DNA of 64,000 nucleotides from COE1 sp910588595 (GTDB taxonomy: Bacteria > Bacillota > Clostridia > Lachnospirales > Lachnospiraceae): NCBI GenBank assembly GCA_948957135.1, contig CARDBT010000001.1, positions 62,001 to 126,000 of the forward strand, in the 5' to 3' direction. The notes beneath the pieces were generated by a model that did no database searches, was not told the origin of the DNA, and saw nothing but the letters and a program-made list of their open reading frames with translations. The position numbers and the translations under genes are program-made. Positions 50,416 through 58,951 of the stretch are shown here, one piece after another; position 1 is the first letter of the stretch, and each line of letters starts with the position of its first letter.

Positions 50416-51219
50416 TTAGAAAGTAGTGACCATATTGGTAAAATTCATAAAGCTGTCCTCGCCTCCGGCTTCAGAGGCAGACACTCTGACTGGGACAAAT
50501 TTAACTCCCTGTGCAATCGCCTCATCAAGATTATTTTTTCCTGCCGTCAATGTAAAGACACCGCATTTCTCAGAAACTTCCACCGTGTTAGATGGTCTCA
50601 ATGCTGCATGATCTGCCACCTGGATCGAGGAAGGGTTCAACTCCATTATTTTATCAAAACTGCCGTGATGGTATTCCGCCATTTTATCCAATATTTCCTG
50701 TGCGATCTCATCCGGTGATGCATTCGTACTCTCTATTACCAGGTTGTAATTGCTCATATCATAGTAATCGATATCGTAGACCTCCTTATACCGCACAGTC
50801 TCGAGTTTCTGCCTGTTGATCAGCGCCTTTCTGCATGTGCCCTGCGACTCATAGGACTCCGAGTTTGCACGAAGGCTGTCGTTGAACACGCGGCGGCTTG
50901 CCTCATCAATATCGGTGATGATAAATACCTTGAAGCTCTTCGGTGCAAAATGCCATGCAAGGCGCGAGTCAAACACAACATTGTCCCGCTCCTCTCCGAT
51001 CCTGGTCGTTGTGTCGTCGATCATCTTGTCCACGGAATGATCTCCACGGTTTGCCGCCTCGTTAACCTGTCTGTTGAATTCCTCGACAGAAAGCCCCTTT
51101 TCCATGGCAAGCTGCCTGAATATGTTCCCCGTCGAAGAATACTCATAGCCTCTCTCCTTCAATATTTTGGCAACACTGGATTTGCCGCTTCCCAGATTCC
51201 CTGTGATCGTAATGTTCAT
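50416..51219 (-). CDS. Cytidylate-kinase-like protein with C-terminal extension
   Basis: The 267-residue product begins MNITITGNLGSGKSSVAKIL with a P-loop as in AAA_33/cytidylate-kinase-like proteins. VFDSRLAWHF and RRVFNDSLR are typical of the family. A C-terminal domain of about 70 residues follows (IQVADHAALRPSNTVEV to the end) that standard Cmk lacks. The ATG at 51219 is preferred; an upstream GTG overlaps the ribosome site. The substrate is unknown. It converges on the SGNH gene across the mobile element. Confidence 0.8.
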   Translation of the reverse strand: MNITITGNLGSGKSSVAKILKERGYEYSSTGNIFRQLAMEKGLSVEEFNRQVNEAANRGDHSVDKMIDDTTTRIGEERDNVVFDSRLAWHFAPKSFKVFIITDIDEASRRVFNDSLRANSESYESQGTCRKALINRQKLETVRYKEVYDIDYYDMSNYNLVIESTNASPDEIAQEILDKMAEYHHGSFDKIMELNPSSIQVADHAALRPSNTVEVSEKCGVFTLTAGKNNLDEAIAQGVKFVPVRVSASEAGGEDSFMNFTNMVTTF

Positions 51220-51254
51220 ATAATGTTCCACTCCTTTTTGTATATTTTATCCCG

Positions 51255-51382
51255 CTAACTCCCACTCGACTGCTCCGATGGGCTTTTGGTTCAAGATGTT
51301 GTGTTCTCTGACTTCATACTAACTCCCATTCGACTGCTCCCGATGGACTTTGGATTCAAGACGTTGCGTTCTCTGATTTCAG
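51255..51382. repeat. Tandem duplication of a 64-bp unit
   Basis: Units at 51255-51318 and 51319-51382 begin CTAACTCCCA and CTAACTCCCA and share most positions through TTCTCTGAYTTCA, with about eight changes. They lie between two minus-strand genes and end just beyond the metallo-hydrolase stop codon. No hairpin or frame is evident. Confidence 0.85.
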
Positions 51383-51390
51383 CCTCTGCT

Positions 51391-52563
51391 CTATGGGTTG
51401 CATCGCCCGCAGGGCTCGTATCCCTGTGCAACAATGCTTTCTCTGCTCTCACAGGAATCCTTCCGGTTTGTCGTAGGCAGTCCATTGCAGGAAGGTTTGT
51501 GAAATTTCATGGTCTTTGTGTTGAGTACATACGTAATCTCGGTTGCTTCTGCTTTTTCCGACTCCTGCTGCGGTTCCTCCAGAGACGAAGTCCCATCTGC
51601 TGCCCCTGGCTTCTCCGTCCCCTGTTTCTGATCAGGTGCTTCCCAGACTGAGCTGTTTCCATTGGGCTCTCCGGATTTCCATGTCTCCGATGCAGGCACA
51701 TTAAATGTTATCTTTTTCCCATCTGACGAAGCTATGATCGTTCCATCTTCATCGGTCCTATATACTTTGACACCGTTCGTACGAAATGTGTTTAGCGTCT
51801 CGGCGTGCGGATGACCATAAGAATTATCCTCACCGCAGCTGATGACTGCGCACGCAGGGCTGACCGCCTCAAAAAAATTCATGGAAGTAGAACTCCTGCT
51901 GCCATGATGTCCAGCCTTGTAGACATCTGCCGAAAGATCTACATCCGCCGCCAGTATGTCCTGCTCCGCATCTTCTCCCGCATCTCCGGTAAACAGAAAC
52001 TTATTTTCTCCGTTCCGAACCATCAGGGCGATCGAAGCATCATTTGGATTATCATATGTACCATTTGGCGCCAGTATTGTTATCTCGGCTGTCCCCAGAA
52101 CATACTGTGCCCCAACTTCCGGTGTTGTGTACTTCAACCGCTTATTATCAAGAGCCTGTATCAGCTTTTGATAGGTCTTGTTATCCTTCTCATAATTCGA
52201 CACAAATACTTTATCGATCTCAAACTTCGAAATGATAACCGGCGCGCCGCCGATATGGTCCGAATCGGGGTGTGTCAGGATCAGATAATCGAGCTTCTTG
52301 ACTTTCTGTTTCTGCAGATAATTCTGGATCGCCGTTCCTTTGGAATAGTCACCTGCATCGATCAGCATGGCATGCCCGTCACATATGATGAGCGTGGAAT
52401 CCCCCTGCCCCACATCGATGAAATGGACTTCCATTTCTGCGGCTTTTATATCTTCTGCTTTTGCATCTGATGCAAGGGACATCTTTGAATTCACAGCGAT
52501 ACCTATGACCAGGATTGCTGTCACCAAAAATGCATACATCAAATATTTATGAATTTTCTTCAT
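51391..52563 (-). CDS. ComEC/Rec2-type secreted metallo-beta-lactamase-fold hydrolase
   Basis: The product of about 390 residues has a signal or anchor segment (YLMYAFLVTAILVIGIAV), then a metallo-beta-lactamase domain: MEVHFIDVGQGDSTLI, the metal motif THPDSDHIGG, FTGDAGEDAE and KAGHHGSRSS. This is the C-terminal domain of ComEC on its own. A Ser/Glu-rich linker leads to a C-terminal Ada-type metal-binding motif (FHKPSCNGL ... GYEPCGRCNP). It may be an extracellular nuclease or phosphodiesterase. AAGGAGG is 11 nt before the ATG at 52563. Confidence 0.87.
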   Translation of the reverse strand: MKKIHKYLMYAFLVTAILVIGIAVNSKMSLASDAKAEDIKAAEMEVHFIDVGQGDSTLIICDGHAMLIDAGDYSKGTAIQNYLQKQKVKKLDYLILTHPDSDHIGGAPVIISKFEIDKVFVSNYEKDNKTYQKLIQALDNKRLKYTTPEVGAQYVLGTAEITILAPNGTYDNPNDASIALMVRNGENKFLFTGDAGEDAEQDILAADVDLSADVYKAGHHGSRSSTSMNFFEAVSPACAVISCGEDNSYGHPHAETLNTFRTNGVKVYRTDEDGTIIASSDGKKITFNVPASETWKSGEPNGNSSVWEAPDQKQGTEKPGAADGTSSLEEPQQESEKAEATEITYVLNTKTMKFHKPSCNGLPTTNRKDSCESRESIVAQGYEPCGRCNP

Positions 52564-52655
52564 ATCATGCTGCGCCTCCTTATTATTATCTAAATATTCT
52601 TTCATCTTAATTATATCAGATTGCACAGCATTTTCAAGCAATTCAAAATTTTTAC

Positions 52656-52684
52656 TTGACTATTTATACCTTCTCTGTTATCAT
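52656..52684 (+). promoter_or_regulatory. Promoter of the tmRNA gene
   Basis: TTGACT (52656-52661) and TATCAT (52679-52684) are 17 bp apart. The expected start is about 10-15 nt before the mature tmRNA 5' end. Confidence 0.8.
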
Positions 52685-52705
52685 TAAATAACCTTGATTG
52701 ATCAA

Positions 52706-53050
52706 GGGGTAGTAAAGGTTTCGACAGGGAACTTGAAGATGGAGAAGCAGGTCGCAGGCATGCGTAAATTCCAAAATTAAAATTAAACGCTGAAGACAAT
52801 TTAGCATTCGCAGCTTAATAGCTGCTGTCTGACCTAGTGCACCTACACATTGGGAGCCAGGCATCGATCATGTAGGAAACGACACATATTAAGCTTTGCG
52901 TATGTGGGCGTATCATGAAGCTACTGACTGTATAGGGGCGTTGGTTCGCCTGTACAGAAGGGAAATGAGCTTTGCTCAAAACAATCAACTAAACCTGTAG
53001 AAGTACATGGGATGGTTTTTTGGACACGGGTTCGACTCCCGTCTACTCCA
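52706..53050 (+). ncRNA. ssrA: Transfer-messenger RNA
   Basis: tmRNA rescues stalled ribosomes and tags their products for proteolysis. The 5' end GGGGTAG pairs with CTACTCC at 53043-53049 to form the tRNA-like acceptor stem. The T-arm GGGTTCGACTCCC lies before it, and the 5' part contains TAAAGGTTTCGAC. The tag frame ends NAEDNLAFAA followed by TAA TAG. The CCA end is not encoded. The gene is one-piece. Confidence 0.96.
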
Positions 53051-53058
53051 CTGTTATT

Positions 53059-53079
53059 AACCCTTGTAAATAAAGGGTT
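53059..53079 (+). terminator. Terminator of the tmRNA gene
   Basis: AACCCTT pairs with AAGGGTT followed by TTAAGG; it lies 9 nt after the tmRNA 3' end. The stem is short. Confidence 0.6.
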
Positions 53080-53115
53080 TTAAGGATTCTAAATATGGGC
53101 TGACCCCAATTTTTT

Positions 53116-53151
53116 AAAAAATGGAAAACATCTGCATGGTTTCCATTTTTT
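53116..53151. terminator. Second terminator-like hairpin after tmRNA
   Basis: AAAAAATGGAAA pairs with TTTCCATTTTTT around ACATCTGCATGG. It has U-runs in both directions and probably backs up the first terminator and stops any readthrough. Confidence 0.7.
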
Positions 53152-53266
53152 GTTCTTTAAGGATGTCAATAACACTTTATTATACACTCCCGCTGATTTA
53201 AGGCATCAATAAAAGTATTTTCTTCTGTATATAGAATACCAATCCTTTGTACGACAATTATCCCAC

Positions 53267-53650
53267 TATTCAATATTAAATAGTTCATCAAAAGATATGT
53301 GCAAATTCGGAAACATCACAATTTGTAAATCTTCCTTATTCTCTGGCGTAACTGTTCTATAAAGATATGAATCACTGGTATCATCGTCTTTCCAGTCAAA
53401 CATATAGACTTCGACTTGTTTCTTTCTCCAATCCACGATCCAGTATTCAGAAACACCGACTTTTCTATATATATATCCATTTTCTCGTTCCGGTCATAGT
53501 TTTCGGTTGCATCTGATAATACTTCCATTACAAAACGTGGTATTCCGGTAAAAGAAACATTCTTTCTATCTCTCATATTACAAATGATTGATACATCTGG
53601 AATAACCACCTCGTCATCGTTTTTATTGCAAGTTTTTTCGCATGCTCCCC
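53267..53650 (-). pseudogene. Uma2-family (DUF820) nuclease-fold gene, frameshifted and 5'-truncated
   Basis: The upstream part reads EKTCNKNDDEVVIPDVSIICN, then GIPRFVMEVLSDATENYDRNEKMDIY. The next part in another frame reads KVGVSEYWIVDWRKKQVEVYMFDWKDD and continues to a stop at 53267. Joined, this is a Uma2/DUF820 restriction-nuclease-fold protein. The break is at a run of TA repeats (53466-53476); removing two bases restores the frame. The N-terminal 60-80 residues are absent and no start codon is apparent. Confidence 0.8.
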
Positions 53651-53875
53651 CGTTCCCTCACATACGCCACACAGCCCGCACATAAGCAAACATTAGTTTA
53701 TTATAGTACTATGTTTCTTGCTGAAATGAGCTTGCAACTTTTGACGAATGCAGGCCCTAAATTTGAATGGGGAGCCGCTCTTAACACGTTCCCTTAGAAA
53801 AAGTCGTCAAAAGAAGGTTGAAAAATCTGAAAAATGGGATAAAATATACTTTATACAGAAAGAGGGATCACCACT

Positions 53876-54304
53876 ATGAAAAATTATGATGAGATCAGAA
53901 ATCACTTTTATGGCACTCTGGGCTTTATACAGCTTCTTCACATGAAGATCACAGAACTCTCAGAGGGATACTGCAAGGGGGAGATGCCCCTGCGTCCTGA
54001 AATCCTGAATCCGCTCGGCACCGTGCATGGCGGATGCACCTTTGCGCTCGCTGACACGATCGGCGGCAGTGCCGCCCTCACACATGGCGACAGCATCGTG
54101 ACGGTCGACAGCAACATCCACTATCTCGCACCCGCATGCGACACCGAAAAGCTGGTCGCTGAGGCAAAGGAGATCAAGTACGGCTCCACCATCGCAGTCT
54201 ACGAGGTGAATGTCTACAAAGCTGACGGGACCATGGTCGCGACATCCACACAGTCCTATTTTATCATTTCCAGCAAGCATAAAGACAAAGACAAAACCGG
54301 GTAG
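53876..54304 (+). CDS. Hotdog-fold thioesterase (PaaI-like)
   Basis: The 142-residue product matches PaaI/YbgC-type acyl-CoA thioesterases: LNPLGTVHGGCTFALADTIGG contains the conserved HGG loop and following Asp on the central helix. The C-terminal strands (KYGSTIAVYEVNVYKADG, ATSTQSYFII) complete the hotdog fold. PaaI hydrolyses phenylacetyl-CoA intermediates in other organisms; the phenylacetate-CoA ligase gene next to it on the opposite strand is consistent. The substrate is unknown. AGAGGGA lies upstream. Confidence 0.9.
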   Translation: MKNYDEIRNHFYGTLGFIQLLHMKITELSEGYCKGEMPLRPEILNPLGTVHGGCTFALADTIGGSAALTHGDSIVTVDSNIHYLAPACDTEKLVAEAKEIKYGSTIAVYEVNVYKADGTMVATSTQSYFIISSKHKDKDKTG

Positions 54305-54345
54305 CGGAAAACGAGCGTTCCACTACTCGGTTTATCTCACATTGC

Positions 54346-55650
54346 CTATTTGTAAAGATCCCGCTTATCGATGACGCGGACCGCCTTGCCCTCGCTTCTC
54401 GTGATCGTCTTGGGTTCGACCACCTTCACATCCACCTTGATGCCGAGCATCGACTTTAGACCTGCCACGATCACCCGCTCGCGCTCCGCCGTGTTGAATC
54501 CGGTATCTGCTGCCATCTCCGGCGTCTTTTCCACCTGAACCTCGATCGTGTCATTGTTTCCGACACGGTCAACCACGATCTGATAGTTCGCCTCATATCC
54601 CTTGTTCAGCAGAACCGTTTCGATCTGTGACGGCCACACATTGACGCCCTTCACGACCATCATGTCGTCGCTCCTTCCCATCGGCTTGTGCATGCGTATG
54701 TGCGTGCGCCCGCAGGAACATTGCTTTCTGGTCAGATAGCAGAGATCCCTTGTGCGGTATCTCAGGAGCGGAAACGCCTTCTTGGTGATACAGGTAAACA
54801 CAAGTTCCCCGATCTCTCCCTCCGGCAGCACTTCCCCCGTATCGGGGTTGATGATCTCGGGAATAAAATGATCCTCCTGTATGTGCATGCCCTGCTGCTC
54901 CTCGCACTCGAAGGAGACGCCCGGTCCTGAGATCTCCGTGAGCCCGTAGATATCGTACGCCTTGATGCCAAGCGATCTCTCGATATTCCTGCGCATCTCC
55001 TCAGTCCACGGCTCCGCGCCAAAGATGCCGGCTTTCAGCTTGATCTGATCGCGCAGTCCCCTCTCGTTGATCGACTCGCCGAGATTAGCCGCGTAGGACG
55101 GCGTACAGCAGAGGATCGTGGAACCCAGATCCGTCATAAACTGGAGCTGGCGCTCCGTGTTTCCGGAGGACATCGGCAGCGTGAGGCAGCCTACCTTGTG
55201 CGATCCGCCGTTGAGTCCCGGACCGCCCGTAAAGAGCCCGTAGCCATAGCAGACGTGGCACACATCGTCCTTTGTGCCGCCTGCGGCAACGATCGCACGC
55301 GCACAGCACTCCTCCCACACATCGATGTCCTCCTGTGTGTAGAACGCCACAACGCGGCGTCCCGTTGTACCGCTCGTGGACTGGATGCGCACGCAGTCTG
55401 AGAGCGGCACGCCCAGCAGTCCGTACGGGTACTGGTCACGCAGATCGTCTTTCGTGATAAATGGAAGCTTATGTAGATCCTCTATTCCCTTCACGTCATC
55501 GGGTTTCACACCCAACTCGTCCATTTTGTCATGATAAAATTTTACATTGTCGTACACAAATTTTACCTGTTCTGCCAGCCGCCCGCTCTGCAGAGCCTGG
55601 ATCTGCTCCACCGGCATCGTTTCAATTTCCGGTTGATAATAGTTAGCCAT
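54346..55650 (-). CDS. paaK: Phenylacetate-CoA ligase
   Basis: The enzyme activates phenylacetate or related aryl acids to CoA thioesters with ATP. The 434-residue product has the adenylation core QSTSGTTGRRV, AYDIYGLTEISGPG and the C-terminal hinge RSDDMMVVKGVNVWPSQIE. Lys in the ending region (TRSEGKAVRVIDKRDL) is the family's catalytic-type Lys. The length is normal. GAAGGAGA precedes the ATG. In clostridia such ligases are often beside indolepyruvate oxidoreductase genes; none is here, but a thioesterase gene converges on it. Confidence 0.93.
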   Translation of the reverse strand: MANYYQPEIETMPVEQIQALQSGRLAEQVKFVYDNVKFYHDKMDELGVKPDDVKGIEDLHKLPFITKDDLRDQYPYGLLGVPLSDCVRIQSTSGTTGRRVVAFYTQEDIDVWEECCARAIVAAGGTKDDVCHVCYGYGLFTGGPGLNGGSHKVGCLTLPMSSGNTERQLQFMTDLGSTILCCTPSYAANLGESINERGLRDQIKLKAGIFGAEPWTEEMRRNIERSLGIKAYDIYGLTEISGPGVSFECEEQQGMHIQEDHFIPEIINPDTGEVLPEGEIGELVFTCITKKAFPLLRYRTRDLCYLTRKQCSCGRTHIRMHKPMGRSDDMMVVKGVNVWPSQIETVLLNKGYEANYQIVVDRVGNNDTIEVQVEKTPEMAADTGFNTAERERVIVAGLKSMLGIKVDVKVVEPKTITRSEGKAVRVIDKRDLYK

Positions 55651-55829
55651 TCATAACTCTCCTTCACTTTCATTATTTAAAGTAGTACACTCTTAAAGTT
55701 TAACACACTTTTTCAAAAATGTTAACACATTTTATATATATGATGGTATCTTTTTTGTCCGTTTCATTTTATACTGATGATATGTCTTATTTCAACCACA
55801 AAAATCAACCACAAAGGAGTGATCATATC

Positions 55830-57386
55830 ATGAAGTACACAAACCCTATTCTTTCCGGTTTCCACCCTGATCCGAGCATCTGCCGGGTTGGCGGCGACTT
55901 TTATCTGGTGACGAGCAGTTTCGAATATTTTCCGGGGCTGCCGCTGTTTCACAGCACGGACCTTGTCCACTGGGAACAGATCAACCATATCCTCAGCAGG
56001 GACAGCCAGTTCACCCTGACAAAGGAGGCGCCGAACTGTCTGGGGATCTATGCCCCCACGATCCGCTGTCACGAGGGCGTCTACTACTGTATCGTCACAA
56101 ATGTGGGCGGTCCGGCGGGCGGCAACTTCTTCGTCTACACCACGGATCCGTACGGCGACTGGTCCGACCCGGTCATGCTGCCCTTTGGCGGGATCGATCC
56201 CTCTCTCTTTTTTGACGACGACGGCAAGGTCTACTACAGCGGCACCGACACAGGCGTCTTCATCGCGGAGCTGACACTGTCAAAAACGACTGTCGAAGAC
56301 CAGATACAGATCCGCTGTGAGCACGTCGGCGAACAGATCTATGCGTGGAACGGTTCCGGCGGCAACAACCCCGAGGGACCCCACCTCTACAAGATCAACG
56401 GCATGTACTATCTCATGATGGCGGAGGGCGGCACCGAATACTGCCACATGGTCACGATCGCGAGAAGCGATTCTGTCTATGGTCCTTATGAAGCGTGCCC
56501 CCACAATCCGATCCTCACCAACCGCAGCACCGATCTGCCGATCAAAGCCGTGGGACATGCCGATCTGGTCGAGGATCAGAACGGGAACTGGTGGTCTATA
56601 TGTCTTGGCATCCGTCCGCTGGGCTATCCGTTCCGGCACAATCTGGGGCGCGAGACCATGCTCGTCCCCGTCACGTGGGAACAGGGCTGGCCAGTCGTGG
56701 GCATGAACGGCGACGGTCACGTCGACGCCGAGATCGAGACATCACTGCTCCCCTGCACAGAGCCCGCATGCAGCACACCTACTGAGTGCAGCCGCTATCT
56801 CCCCGGCAGCAGTTTCACCGACACTTTCGACACCGCCGCCATGCACCTGTCGTGGAACACAATCTACAACCCGGATCACAGCTTGTATGAATTTACGGAA
56901 AACGGGCTGATCCTGCATGGAAATGAAAACGGTCTGTCGAGCAGCGACGTCAAATCGCTCATCTGCCGGCGCCAGGAGCATTTTGACTTCACGGCACGGC
57001 TGACACTCTCCATGGAGACCATCCCCGAGAACGGCGAGGCGGGTCTTGCGATCTACATGAACAACCGGCATCACTACGAGATCGCCATGACTGTGGTCGA
57101 TCAGAAGCGCTGTCTGATCGTCCGGCGCCAGATCGGAAGCCTGCGCGCTGTGGAGAGCGTCATCGCATACGACAGCAGCACCGTCGTGCTACAGCTTACG
57201 GGCACGCGGGAATCCTACACATTTGCTTACTGCGGTGACGGACAGGACGCGCCCGTGACGATCGGATCCGGCGAGGCACAGTATCTCACCACGGAGGTCG
57301 GCGGCTGTTTCACAGGCAATTATATCGCTGTGTACGCCGCAAATGCAGATGCTGTTTGCAAAAAATTCTCTTATGATATACAATAG
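55830..57386 (+). CDS. Glycoside hydrolase family 43 (beta-xylosidase/arabinofuranosidase-like)
   Basis: The 518-residue product starts KYTNPILSGFHPDPSICRVG, which has the general-base Asp. GGIDPSLFFDDDGKVY holds the second Asp and EGPHLYKINGMYYLMMAEGGT the acid Glu. The C-terminal half has a concanavalin-like beta-sandwich (SWNTIYNPDHSLYEFTENGL ...). No signal peptide is visible, so it acts on imported xylo- or arabino-oligosaccharides. The start at 55830 follows AGGAG. It is followed 29 bp downstream by a DUF362 gene. No sugar transporter is near it. Confidence 0.92.
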   Translation: MKYTNPILSGFHPDPSICRVGGDFYLVTSSFEYFPGLPLFHSTDLVHWEQINHILSRDSQFTLTKEAPNCLGIYAPTIRCHEGVYYCIVTNVGGPAGGNFFVYTTDPYGDWSDPVMLPFGGIDPSLFFDDDGKVYYSGTDTGVFIAELTLSKTTVEDQIQIRCEHVGEQIYAWNGSGGNNPEGPHLYKINGMYYLMMAEGGTEYCHMVTIARSDSVYGPYEACPHNPILTNRSTDLPIKAVGHADLVEDQNGNWWSICLGIRPLGYPFRHNLGRETMLVPVTWEQGWPVVGMNGDGHVDAEIETSLLPCTEPACSTPTECSRYLPGSSFTDTFDTAAMHLSWNTIYNPDHSLYEFTENGLILHGNENGLSSSDVKSLICRRQEHFDFTARLTLSMETIPENGEAGLAIYMNNRHHYEIAMTVVDQKRCLIVRRQIGSLRAVESVIAYDSSTVVLQLTGTRESYTFAYCGDGQDAPVTIGSGEAQYLTTEVGGCFTGNYIAVYAANADAVCKKFSYDIQ

Positions 57387-57415
57387 GTGATAACAACAGA
57401 ATGAGGAGGTCTTTC

Positions 57416-58282
57416 ATGAAATCAAACGTTTATTTTTCCAGGACTATCACACCCGAAAAAGTACTTGAGCTGTACCGGATGACAGGCAGGACACTCGACG
57501 GAAAGGTCGCTGTGAAGATCCACTCCGGCGAGGTCGGCAACCAGAACTTCCTGAAACCGGACTTCTGGAAACCTGTGATCGACCACGTCGGCGGCACTGT
57601 CGTAGAATGTAACACCGCCTATGAGGGCAGCCGCAGCACGACAGACCGGCATATGAAGACGATCCATGAGCACGGCTGGAGCAAATATTTTCACGTAGAG
57701 CTCCTGGATGCCGAAGGTCCTGATCTGGAACTTGCGATCCCGGACGGCAGGAAGATCAAGAAGAACTTTGTCGGGAAATCGCTTGCCGACTACGACTCCA
57801 TGCTGGTGCTCTCACACTTTAAGGGGCATCCCATGGGCGGCTACGGCGGGGCGATCAAGCAGCTCTCCATAGGCATCGCCTCCTCCATGGGAAAAGCCTA
57901 TATCCACGGCGCGGGCGACACGACCAACTTCTGGGGCACAGACCATGATTCGTTCCTCGAATCCATGGCGGACGCCGCATCGAGTGTCGTGGACTATCTC
58001 AAGGGAAATATCGTCTACATCAACGTCATGAAGAATATGTCTGTGGACTGTGACTGCTGTGCCGTGGCGGAAGATCCCTGCATGGCTGACATCGGGATCC
58101 TGGCTTCCCTGGATCCGATCGCGATTGACCAGGCATGTCTCGACCTCGTCTACGCGTCCGACGATCCCGGCAGAGACCACCTGCTCGAGCGCATCGAGTC
58201 CAAGAACGGCGTCCACGCGATCGAGGCTGCCGCAGCTTTGGGATTTGGCTCGCGCGAATACGAGCTCATCTCTGTAGAATAA
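57416..58282 (+). CDS. DUF362-family protein
   Basis: The 288-residue product has the DUF362 features: VAVKIHSGEVGNQNFLKP, VVECNTAYEGSRSTT, SHFKGHPMGGYGGAIKQLSIG and DPIAIDQACLDLVYA. Members often carry a 4Fe-4S ferredoxin segment, but only a few Cys are visible (CDCCAVAEDPC), so a cluster is uncertain. The function is unknown; these proteins occur near corrinoid and redox genes. GAGGAGG precedes the ATG. It follows the GH43 gene closely and is ended by a good terminator. Confidence 0.87.
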   Translation: MKSNVYFSRTITPEKVLELYRMTGRTLDGKVAVKIHSGEVGNQNFLKPDFWKPVIDHVGGTVVECNTAYEGSRSTTDRHMKTIHEHGWSKYFHVELLDAEGPDLELAIPDGRKIKKNFVGKSLADYDSMLVLSHFKGHPMGGYGGAIKQLSIGIASSMGKAYIHGAGDTTNFWGTDHDSFLESMADAASSVVDYLKGNIVYINVMKNMSVDCDCCAVAEDPCMADIGILASLDPIAIDQACLDLVYASDDPGRDHLLERIESKNGVHAIEAAAALGFGSREYELISVE

Positions 58283-58296
58283 CATTTTTCCACAAC

Positions 58297-58322
58297 AAAA
58301 GAGCACCCCAAAGTGCTCTTTT
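58297..58322. terminator. Bidirectional terminator between the DUF362 and PilZ genes
   Basis: AAAAGAGCAC pairs with GTGCTCTTTT around CCCAAA, with U-runs in both directions. It lies between convergent genes. Confidence 0.9.
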
Positions 58323-58333
58323 GTCATATGATA

Positions 58334-58681
58334 TTAATTGTCATTATAGTTTTCCGCGTCGCTGACTACATTGTACACATCGATCCTCTGCAGGTCGATC
58401 TCCGGCATTCCGATAAAAAGCCCGCCGAACTCATATGTATCCACAACCTTCTCGATGCGGACGATCTCTATGAACGCGTGGATCACTTCCTTGGTCCAGA
58501 TCGTCAGATACGCCTCGTACACTGCCCCCATATCCAGGATCTCATCACAGTAAAAGCCTATCCCTGTCTTGGAAACATTCTTGACATCCACTCCGATCTC
58601 TTCCTGCCTGCCTGAGTCAAGCCTCCTCACCAAAAGCTTTGACTGCAGATCAGTTCTCCTGCTCTTTCTTCTCTCTTCCAT
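58334..58681 (-). CDS. PilZ-domain protein
   Basis: The 115-residue product has ERRKSRRTDL at the N-terminus (RxxxR motif) and DVKNVSKTGIGFYCDEI (D/NxSxxG motif), the two parts of a c-di-GMP-binding PilZ domain. It probably transmits cyclic-di-GMP signals to motility or secretion. The start at 58681 follows AAGGAG. The spacer 58682-58951 up to queA contains no convincing gene. No diguanylate cyclase is near. Confidence 0.85.
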   Translation of the reverse strand: MEERRKSRRTDLQSKLLVRRLDSGRQEEIGVDVKNVSKTGIGFYCDEILDMGAVYEAYLTIWTKEVIHAFIEIVRIEKVVDTYEFGGLFIGMPEIDLQRIDVYNVVSDAENYNDN

Positions 58682-58951
58682 ATCAACCATACTCCTTTGC
58701 AATATAACGATTTACTCATCCTGCGTTGGAAACACTTCCGCTTCGATCTCTACAGGGACTGCCTAGCCTGTATCAGTGCCAGACAAATTTTCGACGGCGA
58801 TGCGGTGCATCGTCCAGGAATTTAAACGACGCAATAGTGCGAAACAGGCAGTTTACGAATCTAATTTCGGACCGGATAGCGCAATTGCTATACATACATC
58901 TTCTTATAATACAAAAATAGCAAATTATACCGTAAAAGTCAACACAGAATA

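Noticed and set aside
52664..52864. A minus-strand frame across the tmRNA gene
   Set aside because: The sequence is fully explained by tmRNA with paired ends, T-arm and tag frame.
53651..53875. A gene in the spacer before the thioesterase
   Set aside because: No frame of useful length with a ribosome site was seen; it likely holds only the lost 5' part of the Uma2 gene and the thioesterase promoter.
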